Shown: positions 37,172 to 49,800 of the stretch, in pieces | How the letters are laid out: every line of letters begins with the position of its first letter | Numbering within the stretch: position 1 is the stretch's first letter | DNA from: Pratylenchus scribneri | Lineage: Eukaryota > Nematoda > Chromadorea > Rhabditida > Pratylenchidae | DNA: 64,000 bases | Reading direction: 5' to 3' | Assembly: GCA_030063045.1 (NCBI GenBank) | Contig: JAQSEB010000032.1 | Location: 1,364,001 to 1,428,000 of the forward strand | Notes under the pieces: model-generated | Databases searched by the model: none | Seen by the model: only the letters and a program-made list of their open reading frames with translations | Told to the model about the DNA's origin: nothing | Made by a program: the position numbers and the translations under genes

Positions 37172-38372
37172 ATCATTGTGGCCTTTTAAAATCAAATGAA
37201 TCGGAAATGGATCCAAAATGGAATAATTTGGCCTTCTGAAATGAGTGGCCTACCTCTCGAATTCAGTTCCCAATGAGAATGGCTCTACAAAAGGACTGTC
37301 CACAAATTCATCCATCAATGTGCCGAATGGCGGAAAAGGTGAAATGGAAGAAAAAGGGGGATGTATGGAGTGCCCTTGGCCAAAGTGTTTTCGACCAAAA
37401 GAAGGGCGGCAGCCAATCCCAAAAATGATGGACAAAAGCACAAAAGGGCGATGGATGAGGCAAAAGGACCGTCGACAATTTTTGGATATTGGCCACCATT
37501 TTTGGGAGGAGTGGTGGACAAGGAGTGGACACAAAAATGAATGGCTGAATGAGGTGGGATGAGTGGATTGAATGGAATAATGGAGTTGGGCGGATGGAAG
37601 CCGTCAAAAGAGCAAAATGGGATAAGGAGAAGAGAATGGACATGGATGGATTAGAATTAGCAGGGATGGAAAATTGGCGGGGGCCAAGCTGAATGCCGAT
37701 GAATGACGCAACAGTTTATGGGTTTATAAAAGAGTTTGCATCAAAAAAACAGAGAAATGGCTTCAGATTTTGTGTATCAAAAGTGAGATATTTTGAAAAT
37801 ACATATTTAAATCGTCCTAAATTTATTTAAATTCATATTTTTTAGCTTTAGATTTGTGTGCCGCAAACTAATATTTTATGGAAAAAAAATAGTCGGATAG
37901 GGAAAATTTTAAGCCAAAAAATGGCTTCGCAAGAAAATAGATATTTTATTAGGAAAAAAAATGATAATTTTATTAAAAATCAAACAAAAGCGGACAATAA
38001 ACATCACAGGAAAGATCTATGAAGTTGGGACAGATAGAGGAGAAAACTCTCTATTATTTATAAATTATAAAACCAAGAATAAATGAATATTTGCCACTGG
38101 TTGGTATTGGGGACCTAATCGTTCTATTCTTGTTTTCGGATTGGTGAAGTTTTTAAACCAAAATTGGCAAATAATCTTCTATACATTTTAATTCTAAATC
38201 CAAAGTAACAAATTTCATTATTTTATAATGCATCCCCAAAAGGAATATCCTACTTACAAATGTAAATCCACCAATTATTTATTCATCCTTCAACATTTCC
38301 GCCGCCATTTTTCCTTCCAATTTTGTACAATTTCCATATTTGGCCATATATTTCCAAGACATCCATTGAGGA

Positions 38373-38387
38373 GGGGGGGGGGGGGGG
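38373..38387 (+). repeat. poly(G) tract, 15 nt
   Basis: Uninterrupted G15 followed by AGGGAG. Confidence 0.95.
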
Positions 38388-39164
38388 AGGGAGTTAATTT
38401 GCTTTTCGGGGAGTTCAAAAGGGAAATATGCTCCCAATAATTCCATTAGTCCGGACAATGAAAGGAAAGGAATGCCCCCTCCCCCTTCGGCATTCGGAAG
38501 CAAATTATAAAAGGAATTTGCATAAAAGAATATGAAAAAAAGGGAGGATTGGATGAATAGAAAATGGAATAAACGAGAAAAGAAAACAAAAGGTTGAATG
38601 GGGCCAAGGAGAAGCAATGGCAGAAAAAAACAGACTAAAATAAACCCATTTTTTTGAAATATGTCGAATGGGGATGAATAGGAAAATGGGTAATGGAAAT
38701 GGTTGCATAATTTGTTGCATTTTTTTTTGTTTTGGAAGAGGATTATACAAATGCCAAAAAGCCACACACAGAAAATAATAATTTACATCTAAATATTCAA
38801 CAGTCAATGTTCCACTGGTCCAATATTTTGGCTATTTGGCAAAATGGAACGAGCCATTCTTCGATTTCATCCATCGTTCCCGGCAATTAATTTTGCACAC
38901 TCATTTCTGGCACAAATGAATGAATGAATGAATGAATGGGGAAGGTGCCAATTTGGAAAGGAAGAGGGGAAAATAGAAAATACACATGTTGAATTAAATG
39001 AGTGGTATTATAATAATGATTGTCCTCAATTTTGGTGCCATTAGCCATTTCAATAGACATTAGTGTCAACTGTCAATCAACAGCTATAAAAAAAATGATA
39101 AAGAGGGATTTTTTATTTCATTTCCTTGTCAAAAATCTTCACTTCTTCAGCAGCTGAAGGAGAG

Positions 39165-39255
39165 AGAATACGGTATCGCTTATCGTACTTGATTGAAATT
39201 GAGGGAGATACAAAAATGATTTATGCCTATAGCCATGAAATGAAACATCGCCATT
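39165..39255 (+). repeat. dispersed repeat, second copy of 26091-26178
   Basis: GAGAATACGGTATCG followed after a short insertion by ACTTGATTGAAATTGAG and TAGCCATGAAAT. Lies about 180 bp before a family A copy. Confidence 0.65.
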
Positions 39256-39433
39256 CGCCAATTTCTTTTCTGAATACAAAGGAAGAAATAATCTAACAAG
39301 AAAATAGGCAAAATTAAAATATTACTAGTAAGATCAAAATAAAATTATAAAAGCTAAATATAGGAAATCAGAAGCTTTTTGTATTATTAATAAAATAACT
39401 TTAATCGTTACAATGAAAAATAATAGCCTTATC

Positions 39434-39712
39434 GTTTTTGGACAAATCTCAACAAAAGAAGTAACCAATTTTGGAAGGGTATATGCCATTTTGAAAGCTC
39501 TAAAATCCCTCTAAAAAGTGGCTTTATTAATTTTTTAGAAATTTTAATAAATGGATAAAATAACCGACTTTTACTCAAAAATTAAGGTTTTTATATTCAG
39601 AAAATAAATATTACTTTTAAAAGGTGAATTTTCAGAACAATTTATAGCCACTTTTTTGAGGATTTCCAGGGGCTTTGAAATGGCATATTGCCCTTTCTAA
39701 TTTGTCTTTTTC
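39434..39712. repeat. foldback element family A, copy 5
   Basis: TTTTTGGACAAATCTCAAC at the left; CTCTAAAAAGTGGCTTTATT and ATAGCCACTTTTTTGAGG form the inner arms. The right end is degenerate. Confidence 0.75.
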
Positions 39713-39935
39713 ACTTTGAACTAAAACTAATTTAATTCTAAAAATCATATCAATCAATCGTTAATCAATTAATTAATTCTTATTTATTCCAATTTGCTTA
39801 TTATGAATTTAATATTCAAAAATGCATTCATCTTCCAAAATCAGCTAATTCTTTACATCCAATTGAACTTCTTCTTCTTTTTGCCCTCATTCATTTCTTC
39901 CCCGAAAATGGCGATGGAGAAATTGAGGAATTGGT

Positions 39936-39951
39936 GGGGGGGGGGGGGGGG
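39936..39951 (+). repeat. poly(G) tract, 16 nt
   Basis: Uninterrupted G16, 130 bp upstream of a 19-nt poly(C) tract on the same strand; the two could pair as a hairpin. Confidence 0.95.
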
Positions 39952-40081
39952 CAATTATAGCAGCAAAATTGGATTGGCTCCGAAAAAGGCGAAAGGGTGA
40001 CAATGAGTCAAAAGTCAAGGTGGTTGGCTGGATGAATGGAAGGGCGGCGTTAAACCATAAAATGGAATGGAAATTGATCGT

Positions 40082-40100
40082 CCCCCCCCCCCCCCCCCCC
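40082..40100 (+). repeat. poly(C) tract, 19 nt
   Basis: Uninterrupted C19, complementary to the poly(G) tract at 39936-39951. Confidence 0.95.
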
Positions 40101-40890
40101 ACCTCAAATTATTACCAGCCACCCTCAAACCATCAAACCACCTTCATCTCGGCCTCCACTTTCGCCAATGTGCCCGCCGCACTTTTCAAGGATATTTTTG
40201 GCAAACAATTTGTGCACATTGCGCAATGTAATTTTGGACGAAATTAATTTTTTCCACTGGATTTCCTCTCGCCTGATCATTTCCTTCTATTTACTTTTTT
40301 TTGGAAAAATGTCTCCAAAATTATCAATAGACCATTTTGCCTCCAAAAAGGGAATAAATTTCCTCCTCCAAATTGGGTTTTATCAGTTTTGAGAGATACC
40401 AAAAGCAAATACCCAATAACATTTTCCCTCGGCCTTGACCATACAAAACCATCAATCCAAATTTGGGCATTTCTTCGGCCATCATTTTCCCTTTAAAATT
40501 CCCTCATCAAAATATTCTGCCCATCTCCATAAAATTCTTAGGGAAAAGCAATCAAATTCTCTCTCTTTCAATCATTTGGCCATTTTGAAATGGTGCAAAT
40601 GGTCATAATCTTCATTTTATAGGCCATTCGCCGGACTGTTGGTCCGTTTCCCCTTCCACTTCCTTTCCTTCCTTGGCCATAACAATATTTGGTTTGGTTT
40701 GTTGCCTTTTTCTTTCCTTCATTCCATTTTTATTTACATTCCACCGAGGCTAAAGTCCACACACAAAAGCCCCCAAATCGATTCTCTAATTTTTTGATTT
40801 TATCATTCTTTTTTTTGATAACATTTTCCCACAAATTTGCCCACTGCTTTTTTTGCTTATTCTTTCCTCCCTCCATTTTTAGCCACTAAA

Positions 40891-43800
40891 ATGGTTTCTT
40901 TTACACGGGTTTTCCCCTCCTTTTTGGCCACATTCTTGTGGCTTTCCATCATTGTTGCAAATGCAGAAAAAGCAGTATCGAATGGGACGGATGAATCCAT
41001 AAAAGAAGGCAATGATGGAATGGAAGGTGGGATCAAAAATGCTGAAGGAGACTATTGCGTACCACCGATTGAGAACCCAGGCAATTCTTTTGGCCATAGC
41101 TCAGCAAGGCAATAACCAATCTCGGAAGGGATATACCATTCGAAAGCATAAAGTATCATCTAAAAAGTGGCTTATATAAATTTTTATGAATTCAAGATAT
41201 AAAAAAGTTATATGCCATTGAGCGTAATAAACCCGAATTTTTGGAAGAAAGCCGCTTATTATACAAATTGTTTAAAATTTTCATAAATTGATAAAGCCGC
41301 TTTTAAAGAAGTTTTAGAGCCTTTGAATGGTACTTCCAAGATTGGTTATTGCCTCAATGAGCTATAGGCCAAAAACAGATATTCAATCGGCGGACTCAAT
41401 TTTTCCGTTTAAAAGGCAATAATTGCTCAAATTTATAATTTAGCCTCAACAAATTTTGCATTTACCAATCCGAATATATTGTTGAAGGAAGGGGTTGGTT
41501 GGCTAGGTGAATTGAATTCCCTGTTTACCTGAATTTAGCCAAATGATCAACAATTGTCGGCGGAAACATTAAAAGAATTGTTGAATGCCCGAATATTATT
41601 GAACGGAAATGAGAGCTCCGGGAACGGGAAGCAGTCAACAATGAGAAAAAAGCAAAAAAGTAAAAATTGGGAATCATTCATATTTTAATCTAATTTATGT
41701 ACTCCGCCTCCAATTTCCATATGTGTAGTAATTAAGTTGATTTTCCGTTTTAATGAAGCCAGGTCAAATCACAGATCATTCATTCATTGTCTCCTAATTA
41801 ATAATTGAATTATTATGGAATTAAAATTGAAAACATTTCCTTCTTTTTACCAATAAGCAAATTAAAATTCTATAGGGAACTATTACATTACCTTTATCAT
41901 TTTGGTCATAACTAACGAGGCAATAGCCAATTTTTGAAGGCATTTGCCATTATAAAGCTTTAAATATTTTCTAAAAATTGATATAAATTGTCTATGAAAT
42001 ACCTTTTAAGTATTTGTCTTCAAGCATTAATAAACCAAAATTCTCTGAGGAATAGCTGCCTATTTTATAAATATTAAAAATTTTCATTATAAAATATAGC
42101 CACTTTTTAAAAGACTTTCAGGGCTTTAAAATAGCATGTATCCTTCCAAAATTTATTATTTCATTGTTGAGCTATGGTTAAAAGAAAATCCAAGTTACTG
42201 AATCCACCAGTTTTGGAACAAATTAAATTCTTTCCTCTCAAGTCTCAACGAATTTAATTGAAATGACCAAATATGGAAATTGAATCTAATTCAAATGACT
42301 CAATTTAATATTTAATTAATGATTTCATTCGCATCTTCCCCTCAATTTTTCAGCCAAGCCCCCTGAATTGTCATGCAATCCGCAGGAGAAATCATTGTGT
42401 GCCAATGCCAGGCTTTGCGTCCATCGCGAGAATTCCACCAATTTTGAGTGCATTTGCCACCGGGGATATGGAGGAAGATTTTGCCAATTCTGTGAACCCT
42501 GCGGCCTCCCTCCTCTCATCAATAAATTCCCTTAAATTTAAGCATTATTCCCTCGAAGTTGTGCAGATGCTTTGGCATTCCACGATGAAGAAGACAATGA
42601 GATCGAAGGAATATTGCCAAATGTGAATGTAGAAGAAGGCAGCGAAGAACATGAAAATGGACAATGGCGACAATTGGACATTGATGGGTCTGGGCCATTG
42701 ACAGCCACATTTGTTAGGCCTTGCCCAAATAAGTCATTAAAAATGTTGCCTTATTTTAACAGGCTGAATGTTTTGCGAATGGAGGCCGAACAATTGTTGG
42801 ACACAATATTCCCTCGGATCAACCATTTTTGGTCCGAAATGAAACATTCAACAATCAAAGTGCATTCTATCCAATTAACTATAAGTCAGAATTCTCTTTG
42901 ATAATTTCATTTCCACTTTCAAAATCCCAACAAATATAGGCTATTTTCGAATGCCCATCTTCGGGCATTGATCGATCGAAGCGAACATTGCCGGCAAACA
43001 ATTCGATTCGATTGTGAACAAAGTCCATTGGAGTGAGTTTAAAATGAGGGAAATAAGGAGAAGCCCAACTTGTCATGGCCTATTTACCCCTATAAGGATT
43101 GTATCAATTTTGATATAAGACTGTTGGCTATCAATTAATTATTAATTTTATTTATATTGATTCAGAAATGATTAAGTCACGCCAAAAAATCATACGCTAA
43201 TCCATCATAGTAAAGATCATTTTTAAATGGTTTTCTGGTACAACTGCCTTAATTTATTAACCAATTTAAATATTAATATCCTTTGATTAGTTAAAATAAA
43301 GCTCTTTAATTTGATTACAAAAACAAAAAATCGGTTCACTCTTTAATTAGTTATTTTAAATGGCAACAATTTAGCCCTTAAGACAAGTTAGGCGATATCC
43401 GGAATTGATGACATTACATCATAATTTTTTACGCAGTTTCAAAAACAATCAAACTTGGCTGCAAATTGCCCATCGAGAGGGCCAACAATTCCGACAAATT
43501 GGCAGCCAACCATTCAGTTGTGCTTGCAGGGATAAAGAATTATATGGATGCGGAAGAGATGGTCAAAATTAATATTTTTGTGGAGAATATTCCAATAAAA
43601 TGATTTCACACAGAATTCACATGCTATTGCGATGATTTGAGCCAACAAAGTGCGACGGATCAAGCAATTTTGCATAATAAAAGTGCTGGCGTGACTGCCA
43701 TATATTTGAGGAAGAATGAAATACAATTTGGGGGCAAACAATGGATCACATTGGGCCCATTGGAATGTGCCGGTGAAGGTACAAATTTTGGTACTAATAT

Positions 43801-46800
43801 TTGGGTGAAATTAGTGAAATGAAATTCTTTTTTGAATGGATGATAATTAGAAAGAAGGACACATTTTGGTGAGGCATTGATGAATTCAATTTATTATGAA
43901 AAAGGCTAGATTTGATTAATCCCCGGAAAGAATAAATCTGCAGAAAATATTAATTTAATGCCAGTTTTCTTTAAAGTTTTGCAACTTTATCTACTTAAAT
44001 TTTAACCCATGAATATATCTATTTTATCATATTTTTAAGAACGACATATACGTTAAAAAAATAATTTTATTGGTTCAAAATTCATAGAAATATGATTAAA
44101 AAAGTCGAAAAAATAATGAAAAAACTAATTTCAATCTTTTTAAAAAATATAGGCTAAAACTTGGCAATTCAAGATTGCATCAAATTTGTTTAAGAAATAT
44201 AAAGCTATTCATTAATTATACAATTTTATCATTTTTAGCCGGCACATCCCAGAATGCGTTGGTCACCCTTCGTTCATTGAGTGCCCATCTGGAGACGGGT
44301 GCCTTCCATGGATGGCGCCAATTGGAATTGGATTTTCGAACATGGCAACCGGACATTGAGAAAATGGTGACCGGATGGTCCCCCGTGGGCAATGGCGAAA
44401 TACAATTGAAAATATCGCTGAGGGCTGGGCATCGAATTGAGCTGACATTGTCCCATCAAAATGTGGAGGATGAGGGTGAAGGGGAGGATAAGACGATTAC
44501 GGTAGAGGATGAAGAGGAGGAATTGGAGGCGGAAATACAACAAAAAAGGCAGCCACCTCAAATGAGGAGGAGACAGCCTGAGGCAATTCGCCGCGAAATG
44601 ACCGTATCCATTGCATCGCCCCGCCCACTGAATGATCTGTTCTGGCATCGACTCCATTTGGAAATGTTCCGAAATGAAGTCCGGTTCAGCATTGACCGGC
44701 TGAACGCATTTCAACCATTGACATTCCCATTTCCGGCGGCAACCAAATTCACACTGGGCGGCGATGAACAGTTTGGCCATTAGGGATTTTACGATTAATA
44801 TTGGAATTTGATTAATTCTGGAATTACCAAGAACAAAGTAAAATTGTCTTAATTCTGGAAATCTTGGTTTCTAGATGTGGTAGCTTTTTCAATTCGGCAA
44901 TAATTTAGTTTTTTAGAATTCTAATTTCAGAATTGTATGTATTTTTATTAAAAAAGCTGAACCTTTATTTAAACCAAAACCTGTGGGTTTACTAATTTTG
45001 TCTAAACTAAAAGCCTTATTAATCGGTTTGAAATTATGTAGATTAAATAGACCAAATCGACCATACTAAAGCCGAATGAGTCTATTTTTTTCCCTCTATA
45101 ACATCTAGGAGGAGAGATTTCCAAAAGTAACCAATTTAATACTTGTTTAATTCTGGAATAAACCAATTTTGAATATTAGCCGCAATAAATGAAATTATGA
45201 TGGCATTTTTCCCCATATTTGAACAGAGGAAATGGCTTCGTCGGATGTGTTGGCAATTTTCGGGTGGATCAAAGGCTGGTGGATTGGCGAAGTCAGCTGG
45301 AATTGAGGGGAGTAGAGGACGAAAGGGTGGCGCCGGGATGTGCCGATTTATGCCAGGAAAATCAATGCCAACAAGGCGCCAGATGTGTTGAACATTTCGA
45401 TACGCAAACAAATGATTGTGAATGCCGTCAACCACGAATCCATTTTGGCGAACATTGCGAGAAAAGTGCGTTGCCGACAATTTTCGGGGGAAAGGGCAAA
45501 TTATGCCGTAGATGCCTTTTTTATATAATTGGCAAAAGTCACAAAAGATTTAAGGGTTTTAATAGAAGCATTAGATTTAAGGCATAGATTAGGCATAGGA
45601 GAAGGATTGGATTTTGGGAATGCGTAGGCAAAGGATGGGATAAATGAATGGGCCAAGAAATGTCTAGAAATGGAACAGCCCAACCTTCACTATTTATAAT
45701 TTATAATAACTCATCAATGACTGAACCAATTTTGATAAAAGAGCAGATTTTTGGCTATTTAATATTATTAAATTCTATTTTAATCGGTTCAGGAATAATG
45801 GAGTTGTGTCAAAAAAAAACAATGAAAATTTCTCTAATCCATGATTAAATTATTTTGATTTTTTGACATAATTTCATCAATTCAAAACCAATTTAAATAA
45901 AATTAATTTTTAATTAGATAGCCAAAAGTTTGTTCTTAAATTTGATACCAAAATCACCAAAATTGGTTTAGCCTTTGATGAGTTAAAAGCACTTAAACAA
46001 TAAAATTTGTAATCATAATCAAAATTTTGCCATTAATTTATTCCCATTCAAAAAGATGTGAACGAGAATTCCTCCATCGCATTGGATGGCACCGGCTTTT
46101 TACGATTTGAGAATTTGGCCTTGAGCACATTGCACGCTGATTTGGTATTCAGTGCCAGAACGGATCAACGTCGAGCACTTTTCTTCTATGAACACGATGA
46201 ATTGGACAATTTTGTGCAGGCAAATATAATCGAAGGGAAATGCCACGAATATTTTAGCCAAATTTAGATTCATTTGGCGGATGAATATCGGATTGTGTTG
46301 AGTGTGAACAATTTGAGCCGAATATTGCATTGCACAATTTATGCAAAAATGGGAAAAGGTAAAGGCGAATGGGGTCATTTGCCATTCTTTTGGCCATAAC
46401 TTTGTGAGGTATTAACCAATTTTGGAAGACTATATGTCATTTAAAAGCCTTAATTGTCCTTTAAAAAGTAGCGTTATTAAATTTTATGAATTTAAAATTT
46501 AGAAAACATTATATGTTTTTGAATGGTAATAAGCTTAATTTTAGGATTAAAAGCTGCTTATTTTACAAATTATTATAAATTTGAAAAACTTAGAAGTGCC
46601 ACTTTTTAGAGAAATTCTAGGGCTTTCGAATGGCATATCGCCATCCAAAATTGGTTAGTTCCTTCTCGAGCTATGTACAAAAAAAAAAGACTTATTAGAA
46701 ACTACTGAAACAGTGGTACTTTCTTTTTCGAATAATGCAATTATTTATTAGACTGGATTGAAATGAATTCGGAAGGGAAATATTTTAATATTTTTTATGC

Positions 46801-49800
46801 TATAATTTAAAGTGTTCAACAATATGGAATGGATGCAATTTGTGTTAGAAAGAGATGGACATGGAGGAATTAGCCTGAATGTGGACGATCAAAATTGCCA
46901 AATTGGAGGGCCAATTTTGATGAATGCCAATGGGAAAGAAGTCAGCAATATGGAAGGAGAAAATGGAGGAAAATCATCAGAAGAATATGGTAATAAAAAT
47001 ATGATAGAAAAATGCCCAAATAATTTATGCAAAATTTGAAGAAGATGCCATCCTTCCGCCGGTGCCACTTTTTGCTGGCCAATCCCAAATTCGGCCACCA
47101 TTTAATTTCCTTTTCATCGGCAGATTGCCTCGAGCCACTCGAACAAAGCGGAGGGGGAAAAAGACAGAGAAACGGTAATTTTTTGACATTTCAGTACCGT
47201 ACTCGGGTTTTTGCCATAGTTCAACGAGAAAGCAAATAATTTAGAAAAGTAATATTGGAAAGATTTAAAGCACTGTTAAAATGGCTTTTCTGATAAATTT
47301 AAAAAAGCTTGGAGAAATTTTAAATAAGCTGTCTTTCCTAAAAAATCTGATTTAGCACATTCAATAGTTAAAATTTAATTATCTCATTTTAATAAGGCTT
47401 TCAATGTTCTATCGCCTTCCAAAATTTATTATCGCCTCGCTAGGATATAGTCAAATCAAAACTCAAAAGTGGATCTTTGTATTGAATAGTCCTCTATCGG
47501 ATTTTTTGTTAATTTAAAAATTTTATTTCCTTCACAGAATGCCACTTTATGTGAGCAATATTCCCCCATTGAAAGGATGCATTCGAGGCCTTTTAATTGA
47601 TGGAGAAAAGTTGGATTTGAGGGAAATTGTCGAAAATGGTACGAACATTCTTGGCCGAATTGAAGGAGTCCAAATTGGATGTGAGCAAATTGGAAGGGAA
47701 TGTGAAGAATTGAATTGCCAAAATAGGGGCAAATGCCAGGTGAAAATTGTGATGAAGAAAACACGAACACATTTTATTTTAGGTGAATTGGCATTTGGCC
47801 GAGAAATCTGTGCAATGCGATTGCAGCACAACATCCTTTGGAGGGCAGAATTGCACGGAAGGTAAGAGGGACTAAAGATATAAGGGACAATTCAATACCT
47901 GCATCAATTTTGGTCTATAGAACAGCGAGACAATGGTCAATCCATTGCCTCGCTATTTTTAGGAAGGTGATAAACCATTGTAAAGCCCAAAGTGTCCTCT
48001 AAAAAGTAGCCTTTTTAAATTTTATGAATTCAGGCTTTTAAAAAGTTAAATCTAGAATTTTTGGAGGGAATGTCACATGAAGAAAAGTTGTTTCTTTATT
48101 TTTGTTCTTAATAAAAATAAATTTGCCACTTTGGATATTTAAGGTTATCTAATGGTATCTCCCTTAATTGGTTTCTTCCTCGTTGAATTATGATCAAAAG
48201 AAGGATCTAGCTATAAAGAATAGAGTCCCATTTCATAGTGTAAAGATATTTAAATGCAATAACAATTCACAGATATTGGCATCGAATTCCCCGGCCACTC
48301 CTCCATTATCTTCGATTTGGCCCATCCAAAACGGTTTTCATTCCTTGGCGATAGTGAACGACAAACATTGTCGTTTTCCTTCAAAACTACCCAAAATGAT
48401 GACAGCAAATGGCCACAACAATTGGCCACAATTTATTTTGAGGATGGCCATCAAATTCAAATTCAATTGGGAATAAATGGCACATCATTTTTGGCGTTTG
48501 GAATATTCCCCAAAAATGGATCATCCGTGCCCATTTCAATTCATAAATTTGATGGCACCAACTTTACCGATGTTTTTTCTAATAATTTAAATTCCTTTCA
48601 ATTTCCCCCTTTCAAGGGCCATCGACATTTCTTCCGGGCTCATTTCTTCTCTAGAAAATCGCCACTAATTATGTTGGATGGATGGCGGCATCAATTCAAT
48701 AGATTAGAGGGGCCATTGAGTTTGGCAAATGCAAAAATGTTTTATTTTGGTGGAAAAGCTGAAATAGAAGAGGAAGCGGAGGGAAGCGAAGAAAATGGGG
48801 AGGAAATGGAAAACAATAGAAAAAGGTAAAAATGTGCAGGGGAATGAATGGAAAGGAATTATTTGGAAAATTTAGTGAAGAAAATGAGAAAATTGGGACG
48901 AAATTTGAAGCTGAAAATGAATCAACGACAACAGTGAATGAATTAAAAGAGAAGGTAGAACAAGCAGAAAATAATCAACCAAATACAGTAAATGTGCCGG
49001 AGCAAATTTTGCTATCGGATGCAATGCGCGAAATAATGGCAAAAAGGCGAAGGGCAACATTGATAGATGGGGGGAATGGAACGGTGGATCAAAATAATGA
49101 ATTGGTTGAAGAAAATGGAGAGGATGAAAAGCAGAAGGAAGAAAAGGAGAAGAATAAAAAGGATGAAAAAGAAGAAAAGAATGAACTGGAGAAGGATGGG
49201 GCAAAGTGGCCAAGAAGGGTTCATTATTTTGAGGGCATCATTTCAAGTAAATCTATTGTCATTTTCTATCATTCCCTCCCAACTTGAAAAAAGATGTGGC
49301 CATCGAATTTGAAAGAGAATCATCATCATCTCCTTCCAACGTTCTTCGTTTCACGCCTTTGCTCTATTATCTTCAAGAGGAGGAATTCCTGCATCGAAGT
49401 ATACGCACTGATCCATTGGATCTTCCTGGAGGAAAATTATTGCCGGCTTCCGCTGGGCCATTCCCTTTACCGCCCAAGCCAATTCCCCGTATGTTTTTAT
49501 AGGTTGGCGCTGGTTTTAACTAAATTTAATTCCGCCTTTTTGTGTTTTCGCTTACTTAGTTAGAATAATTCCGCCTCTTTTGTGTTTTCACTTAGAATAA
49601 TTCCGTCTCTTTTGTGTTTTCGCTTAGAATAATTCCGTCTCTTTTGTGTTTTCGCTTAGAATAATTCCGCCTGTTTTGTGTTTTCGATTAGAATAATTCC
49701 GCCTGTTTTGTGTTTTCGCTTAGAATAATTCCGTCTCTTTTGTGTTTTCGCTTAGAAAATTCCGTCTCTTTTGTGTTTTCGCTTAGAATAATTCCGTCTC

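Larger units (their letters stand above)
26761..40890. other. ~14 kb gene-poor region between divergent tol-1 and Caspr-like gene
   Basis: No exon series with homology or compatible splice phases could be built on either strand. Open frames of up to 186 codons occur (for example 34103-34663 plus, 28381-28908 minus) but they run through homopolymers, are low-complexity Pro/Phe/Ser or Gly/Lys translations, and overlap each other on both strands. The sequence is rich in G/A-string words (GGGAGGGG, GGAAATGG) and tetranucleotide GAAT repeats (24870, 38917), and holds five poly(G) tracts, one poly(C) tract and family A copies. It could contain regulatory DNA of the two flanking genes; that is inference from position only. 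Confidence 0.6.

Noticed and set aside
38279..38767. 162-codon minus-strand frame with hydrophobic stretches
   Set aside because: Phe/Leu-rich translation across a G15 tract; composition explains the hydrophobicity.
42713..42762. Apparent frameshift between Caspr-like exons when the donor at 42733 is used
   Set aside because: Using the upstream donor TTT|GTTAGG at 42713 restores the frame and gives GPLTATFAECFANGGRTI, which fits the fibrinogen-like domain.
48872..49213. Minus-strand frame of 113 codons
   Set aside because: Shadow of the Glu/Lys-rich exon of the Caspr-like gene on the plus strand.
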